DNA of 64,000 nucleotides from Porodaedalea pini (Eukaryota; Basidiomycota; Agaricomycetes; Hymenochaetales; Hymenochaetaceae): positions 186,001 to 250,000 of the forward strand of contig NBAY01000032.1 in assembly GCA_002794775.1 (NCBI GenBank), written 5' to 3'. The position numbers and the translations under genes are program-made. This document shows, piece after piece, positions 57,797-64,000 of this stretch; position 1 is the stretch's first letter, and each line of letters opens with the position of its first letter. The notes beneath the pieces are model-generated. The model was not told where the DNA came from. It did not search any database and worked only from the letters and a program-made list of their open reading frames with translations.

Positions 57797-60700
57797 ATGA
57801 ACACGTCTGCCACAGACAAAGCCTCCCCGCCGTCATCCCGTGTGATGTCGGGTGGCACGTCTGCCACTCTCCCCCAACATGCTGCACATGACGATAGATA
57901 TCACTTCTTGCACGAACAGAGCCCGCGTGAGCTGGTTCGCGCCATCTCTAGCGAGCATCCAGCTACTGTCTCGTCCAAGAACATCGAACAGCCGCGCTCG
58001 GTCGTAAACTCCCCTCTTTCTTCTCGCTCGTCTCCTTCGACTTCAGTCCTTCAGCACCAGAACTCTTCGCTTTCTTTTAATCCTTTACAAGGTCTTGCTG
58101 AGAATTTTGGCCACATGAACATGGAGTCGTCCATTGTGCCACCCGAGGTATACTCGCTTACAGCTAAAGTTCGCTCATCTCTTCTGACTTTTCGGCTTCA
58201 GCAGGTTTCCTTAAATCCTCGCAGTCGTGTGCGCGAATTGTCGGCTCCTCTTCCCTCTGTTCCGCCTTCGACTCCCGCTAGCGCCGTCTCTCATCGCTCA
58301 TCTTTCTCTCAGTCTCAGTCTCAACATCATCATCCCGTCATGTCGCCTTCTTCTTTGCGCCATGGATCTCCCATTTTCTCTTCTCCGTTGACGGAGCTTT
58401 CTGACTCTGAGGAGATCGAACATGACGTGGCAGAATTGAGCGACTCTAATTCCATAGAAATTATATCCGGATACGTCGCAGATCCATTCGTGACGGGCCG
58501 CTACAAGGACATTAGGAGCGGCTCTCGAGGTCGGTTTTGTTTTCATTTTATACCTAATCCCACTCGCTTAATATGAGCAACTCTCCTCTCAGGTCTTTCT
58601 CAGTCAGCTAGATCGTCTTATTCTACTGCCCCTTCTCCATCTTCGAGGTCTGCCAATTCCAGCGGTAACACAAGCTCCGTTGTTCAGCAAGCGACCAACA
58701 TACCGTCTTCAACTCTCGCTACGGCATCTGCCTCTCAGACTCCAACTCCGCATCCACTGTCTCAAGCCGCCTCGTCTCCCGCGCGTACGATCGATAATGA
58801 GTTTAAATCAACGACGGAGACATCCGACAGCTCATTTGCCTCCTCTTTTTCCAAGTCAATGTCTCCTTCTCGTGCGCAGCCCCGCTCTGGTGCCAAATCC
58901 GAAAGCCGACTCTCGTCTGAGTCTTCATCGCCAGCTATCGCTCATGTTCCTGCAGCTGAAAAGAAAAGCCATGAGTCGCAAGGCGTTCCAGAAGCCAAAC
59001 CCGCTCAAGATGCTGAAGATACTCTCCGGACGCCGAACGTCTATATTAACGGACTTCCGCCTCACTTCCCCGACGAGAGTCTGTACTTAATGACTCGCGA
59101 TTTTGGACACGTCTTGAGCGTGCGTACTTTCACTCGCTGCGTTGGCGAGAAAATGAGTGGTTATGGTTTCGTTCTGTAAGTAGCTTCAACGTCTTTTAAT
59201 TAACCTTCTACGGACTGGACTGTTCTTGTATAGGTTTGACTCGGTCGACTCAGCTGGACGTTGCATCGAGACGTTGAGGAAATACAGAAACCTGCACCCG
59301 TCGTTTTCCAAGGTAACACTTTATTCTTGCTCCTTACAACCTGAAGGATTGATGAGTTTTCGATTAATAGCAAGTTCACAAGATTCCCGGAACACCGTAC
59401 GCTTCTGGTACTATCACGCTGCCCCCGGCGGGCTCTCTTCCTTCGCTTGCGTCTCAGTCTTCCTTGTCCGCCATTTCTTCCTTTCCATCTATGGCTTCGA
59501 CGCTTGTTTCCTCTGCGACCTCGTCTTCTCTATTTATTCAATCTTCCCCTGATAAAACTTACGGGCATCGTATTGGCGAGTCTATTTCGACCACTTCAGG
59601 TTCTGAGTTTGGCGGGAAAGACTTGAGGGATCTAAGCTTTCGCGAGAAGATGGAAAAACTTAAAGATGAGCGCTCGACCAACCTATACATGGAAGGGTAT
59701 GTACCACGGGCTCTTGAGACGTTGCTTTTACTGACTAAATCTAAGCCTGCCTCTTACGATTGATGACGTGGTACGTCTCGATCTTCCTGAGTGCTGCGGG
59801 TTGCGAATCTGATTCTTTAATTACCCTAGTCTCTCACAGCTCTTGTTTCGCCTCACAATGTTGTGAGCAGCCGTTTCTTTCAGACAAAGCTTTCGAATCC
59901 GCCGAGGATGATCGCCTTCGTCCGGTATGAGCATTTATTTCTCAATTTACTCTAAGAAAGCTAATTGCCCCTTTCAGACTTGAAACTAGAGCAGGCGCAG
60001 AAGAAGTTATCGACCGTCTGCACGGGCGCGTTGTACGAGGCTGGAACGATAACGGCTGTCGCATCTCAGTCAGGTTTGCCGACACAAACGAGCAGCGAGA
60101 ATTAAGGGTACGTTCCATTGCTCTTATAAAGTAAAACGATGTTTGACCCTCGCCCCTCAGAGGGCGGAACGTCTCAATCGAGGCGACGAAGAGGAGATGT
60201 GTGACGGTGCTCAACTTTCGATGGCTCACGCGGCCTTGCTGAACCTTCGCGGTGCGGAAGCTCAAGTACAGCTAGGCAGCCACATGCTCCATCAGCAACC
60301 ACAACTGACTCACTATGATCTTCGCTCGCCTGTCACCCTTCCGAATTCCAAGCCATCTAACGCTGCTCATGCCGGTTCTGGATTCGGAAACGTCGATTCC
60401 TTTCACCGTTTGAGCGTCGGTCACGATGTTTCTCTAAGTCATGGAGGTGTGCGACCAACAGTCCATCATGCCGCGCAGCACTATCATCATGTGCCTGCGC
60501 TGCCGCATCAGTCCCGAGCCATCACCACGAGTGCTTCAGCTCCAGCCGTGAACGTTTTAGACGCACACTCAGGCTTTGCAGACAGGCCTGCGCTGGCGAA
60601 GAGAAATGCATTGACGAGTACGCACCATTCACTGAGTGGAGGTGGCTTCTCGACGAAGCCCTCAGATGCTAGCCAGCTCGCGCTCCTTCAGCAGCAGAAC

Positions 60701-61423
60701 CAGCTTCATCAGCTCCAGCTCCTCAGGCAGATGCAGAATGCGGGCCTCGATCCGAACTACGCCTTAAACAACCATGGTCTTGAGCAAACTCATGCACTCA
60801 TGCCATCCGCTGATATAATGGCGAACCAGATGGGCGATCCTCATATACAGGTCGACGCGAGTCATCTTCCGTCACGTCAGGGAGCTCACGGACGACAGGG
60901 TTCTCTTTCGAATGTTCACATGCACGCGCGATCCTACAGCAAGGGCAGTCTCTCCGAACTGTCAGGCTCGGCATCACTCTGCTCTGCTAATAACGACCAT
61001 TATATTGGACGTCATGGCGGTAATGATCAGTTTGTAGCTCGTCATCAGCAGCAGTACACGGCGAATCAGAGTCCCACTTCAGTATGTGAAATTCTGCGAA
61101 GTTCTGTGCCACTCGATGCTTACGATTCTCGTCAGCCTGCCTCCGGCTACTCTTCTCATTTCATGCGTTCTGGTGCCGATCACCGTGAGGGAGTGATCAA
61201 TTCTGATCATCGTCGAGGTAGCGCCTTTGAGGAAGGCGAGGTCACACTCATCTCCCCTGCCCTGACGTATGCTTCCCGCACACCGTCGACGCTCAGCCCA
61301 GCTACGCCACTCTTCAACACTTTTGGAACGCCTGCATCTGTCCCTGCAACTGTACCGCGGGGGAAAATGAACGTGCGGGAACGCGATTATTCGCGGCTAT
61401 ACAAGAATGAACTTCGCCAGTGA
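57797..61423 (+). CDS. Tandem-RRM RNA-binding protein, RBMS/MSSP-like
   Basis: A multi-exon gene from ATG 57797 to TGA 61421-61423. A long Ser-rich N-terminus (about 400 residues) precedes RRM1 with TPNVYINGLPPHFPDESL and SGYGFVLFDSVDSAGRCIETL. RRM2 follows after a Ser-rich linker: STNLYMEGLPLTIDDVSL, IAFVRLETRAGAEEVIDRLHG and ISVRFADTNEQREL. The spacing and RNP motifs resemble the RBMS/MSSP single-strand binding proteins and fungal relatives. The C-terminal 400 residues, in one exon (60162-61423), are rich in Gln, His and Ser, as in post-transcriptional regulators. RRM1 is split by an intron at about 59176-59233 and RRM2 by two more. Full length is roughly 1,000 aa; not every exon edge was fixed. 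Confidence 0.82.
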
Positions 61424-62810
61424 CTTATTGATAACTTTATTCTCTGCGGTTCCTTTTTCTCACTCTTCGAGCCTTTTGGTTGACACGGACAGCCTAGCTC
61501 CGACAAGCACATCAAACAACGACGACAGCTCTCGATGATAATCCGTCACTTTACTCGATTCTTTTTAGTATTCCTTGCGCTCTTCGTGATCCAGACTCGC
61601 TTTCCACTCGATCCAAATTCGAAACTTCCCGATTTCAATACTTTCTGTGCACAACTTCTCAGCTTGAGTTTCTTTGCTCCTTTCATTTACCCACGCGGTG
61701 CAGCTCAAAGTTCCTACCAGTTGTGAAACTTTCGCCTATTGTTCGTCTTTGTACCATTACCCGCGATACCGACCACCGCCGACTGGTGTGCATTCCTACC
61801 GCTTCTCCGTCTGATATGCGATATTCCGATGCCCTTGTTCCATCCAACGCAGTGCTATACACACGACGGTCTGCGCCATTTCCCTCTTTTATTTGAGGGC
61901 TCTGCGCTCCTATTTGTATTCTGTCTGCGACAATACTGTACTTGACTTGCCAGATGATGTATTGTACTGTAGACTACGTCAAATTTGATTCGTATGTTGT
62001 ATATGCTACATTGCTAGCGTTGATACATGACGACTTGCTGATTTGTAATTTATAGTCTGTGGAGCATCCACTTTCTCGACTCCGGGCAAAAGGAAAGGGC
62101 GAGTCAGTCTCCGATCTCCGTATCACTGTAGTCCCACCACGCTCATGAAGTGATGATATTCTGATTCTAAAGATATACATACTATTTCAAACATATTATC
62201 CTGTTGAGTATTGGTGCTTATGTACTAGGTGAAGTTGAAGGTGAGAGTTGGACGCGGTGCTGTTGTGGCTTTGTGTCAAAGGAAGGATGAGTGTTGGGCT
62301 CAATTTTTAAGTCAGAGATACGGTTTGATATGAAGCACAGTACGGACTCCGGAGATGGCGTTTGACCCTGGAGGCGTGGGAGCCTTGGCGCCCTATCTTG
62401 TCGGGAAAGATCAGATTATTCTTGCCTCCGACGTGGACAAGTAAAGCACAAGATGCGCTTCCTGCCCTGGAGGCTGGAGCTCTGCAGTTCTGGAGCCGTC
62501 ACCCCCTCCCTATATCCTTGCCTCTCTCACCGACAGCCACGACGCCAGCAGTCGTCCTGCGCGCCCCACGCTACCTGCATCTGCATGACTTGAGCTTCGT
62601 AGCTTGCAGCCGCGCTGCACTGTCACTTTGAACAGGCTTATGACGGACATTATCACGGACACGCACAGCCTCGGGAGTGTCGTCCGCCAAATGTGCGCAG
62701 CTGTTCTCCCCTTTTTTTCTTTTCGTTTGAGGCTGAACGGGAGCTGGTAGTAACGTGAACTACTACGCGTCTTTGGTGGCATTCGGTGAGATTCAGCATT
62801 CATCCAAATA
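61424..62810. other. Intergenic region between the RRM gene and the last gene
   Basis: Several short plus-strand frames (61535, 61739, 62362) carry no domain. No repeat or RNA gene is recognised. The region includes a long 3' flank of the RRM gene. Confidence 0.45.
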
Positions 62811-64000
62811 ATGGTCGCATGGCGAACTCTACGACTGCATGCAGCGGTCCTGTACTACGACTACTTGTTGACGTTTCGAGACGAGGTCCGCTTTTTCTGG
62901 CGCAGGAAGGCCAACTCTGTCACCATCCTGTTCTTCCTCAATCGCTACTTGTCGATATTAGGGAACATGCCCGTTATTTTGCAGAGCTTCAGAAACTGGA
63001 CAGAGAAGGTATGTTAATGATTATATCCGAGCTGTTGGCAAGCTTATTTACAACTTTCCTCGCAGGGGTGCGTAAAAGACATTGTGTACTTTTACAGGGA
63101 TGGCGTTTTGAATGCAAGATTGGCGTGTAGGTGCGATGATTTACAGAGGTTCCATCAGTTTTTCTCGGTCTTTGTGCAAGTTATCGTCGGCGGTACGTTC
63201 TTCCAAGTATAGCAATGATTCGGCGCCCTTTCTCATATTCTTTATCTCTAGTCATACTCATCCTCCGCACATATGCGCTATACGAGCGGAATCTGACCAT
63301 TGCCATCATCATGGCCGTCTTCGCCCTTATTGTCATTTGCATCGGTGTCGTAAGTCCCCTTCCCCCTTCGTTCTTACCCAGAGCACGGGACGCTAACTTG
63401 GTGATGCTGATACAGTGGGCCATTGTGGGGAAGACGCCGACGATTGTCCAGCCGTTCAATCTATCATTCATGCTCGGATGTCATCCGTTGATCTCGAGCG
63501 AGGAGTGCGTCCTCTCTTTTTTCTTCTTTCTTCTTTCTATATCCCTTTCTCTCATAACTGCTTGATTTCTTTTTCTTTTTTCAAGGGGAGTCCGTGAGTA
63601 TCTTGTTATTGCTTTATAGTGTTCGCGCAAGACATAACATTTTGGATGCTATAGGGCTCGCAATCGCCTGGGGCGGCCTCCTGCTCTTTGACTCCGTCAT
63701 TTTTACGCTCACGCTCTTCAAGGCCATCGCGATCTGGAAACTCGGCACCCGGAGGCTCTTTCACGTCCTCATTCGTGATGGTGCGTACCCCTCGCCTTTC
63801 CCTACCACGTTCCTTTCCACTGGTGTGCCGATTCTCTTCCCTTCCCTTCGCCCATCGTTTTATCTTCCTCTTCTCTCGGCTAAATTAAAGAACTACAGGA
63901 ACTATATACTATCTGTAAGGACACGCAGATCTCATCTTTCTCATTGGGGTGCACCCGTGAAGGGGGGAACTAACAGCACACTTCTTTTTTTTTTCGGACC
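62811..64000 (+). CDS. DUF6533 multi-pass membrane protein, cut by window end
   Basis: From ATG 62811 the first exon reads LYYDYLLTFRDEVRFFWRR and FFLNRYLSILGN, the DUF6533 signature. Later exons give VILILRTYALYERNLTIAI after an intron ending at about 63249. WAIVGKTPTIVQPF and LAIAWGGLLLFDSVIFTLTLF with LIRDG follow near the edge. About six hydrophobic helices are visible. The motif order is the same as in the gene at 35547, but the protein is not a close copy, so the two are members of an expanded family rather than a recent duplication. Function is unknown. The 3' exons lie outside the window. Confidence 0.8.

Noticed and set aside
62362..62631. 89-codon plus-strand frame
   Set aside because: Low complexity at the end, no homology signal, and unrelated to the DUF6533 gene that starts at 62811.

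Overview
The window looks like nuclear DNA of a mushroom-forming basidiomycete (Agaricomycetes). The genes are dense and carry many short introns (about 43-60 nt, GT-AG with a few apparent GC-AG). Several proteins belong to basidiomycete-expanded families (DUF6533 membrane proteins, PCL-type cyclins, a DUF7137-like protein). The mobile DNA is also fungal in character: a Ty3/gypsy element, a pogo-type transposon and foldback repeats. All gene models were joined by hand; those given with an exact residue count have exon lengths that sum to a multiple of three.

Layout. 1-5478: minus-strand Ty3/gypsy retrotransposon cut by the left edge, with an open pol, a gag broken by one stop codon, and a textbook -1 frameshift signal between them. 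5855-6454: a 600-bp foldback hairpin. 7214-8605: RTA1-like membrane protein. 8914-10066: SAM methyltransferase. 10502-16331: SNF2/RING ATPase of the ULS1/RAD16 kind, 27 exons. 16849-18160: SURF4/Erv29 cargo receptor. 19355-22515: decayed, internally deleted DNA transposon with inverted ends and a target duplication. 22978-29470: listerin (LTN1), the ribosome quality control ligase, 19 exons. 30001-32609 (minus): IKS1-type kinase, divergent from a glomulin/YBP-like gene (32986-35080). 35547-37221: DUF6533 membrane protein. 37797-38430: DUF7137-like protein. 38941-41109: NCS1 purine/cytosine permease. 41974-43125 (minus): short-chain dehydrogenase, divergent from a MOB-domain gene with a long acidic tail (43415-45846). 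46023-48411: an apparently intact pogo-like transposon with perfect 23-bp ends and a TA duplication. 48616-49063: a second foldback repeat. 49.7-53.6 kb: two genes that look broken, a PCL-type cyclin and an HMG-box-like factor. 54081-54452: a second copy of the foldback family, directly upstream of a Ran1/SKS1-like kinase (54533-56134) and supplying its TATA box. 57797-61423: tandem-RRM protein. 62811-64000: a second DUF6533 gene, cut by the right edge.

The cellular genes are mostly housekeeping (secretion, ribosome quality control, chromatin, signalling, transport) and do not form an obvious cluster. The most distinctive signals come from mobile and repeat DNA: the complete frameshift cassette, heat-shock-type elements beside the retroelement promoter, the intact transposon, and a foldback family that brackets two broken genes and appears to have become a kinase promoter. 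No tRNA, rRNA, CRISPR or prokaryote-style system was seen.
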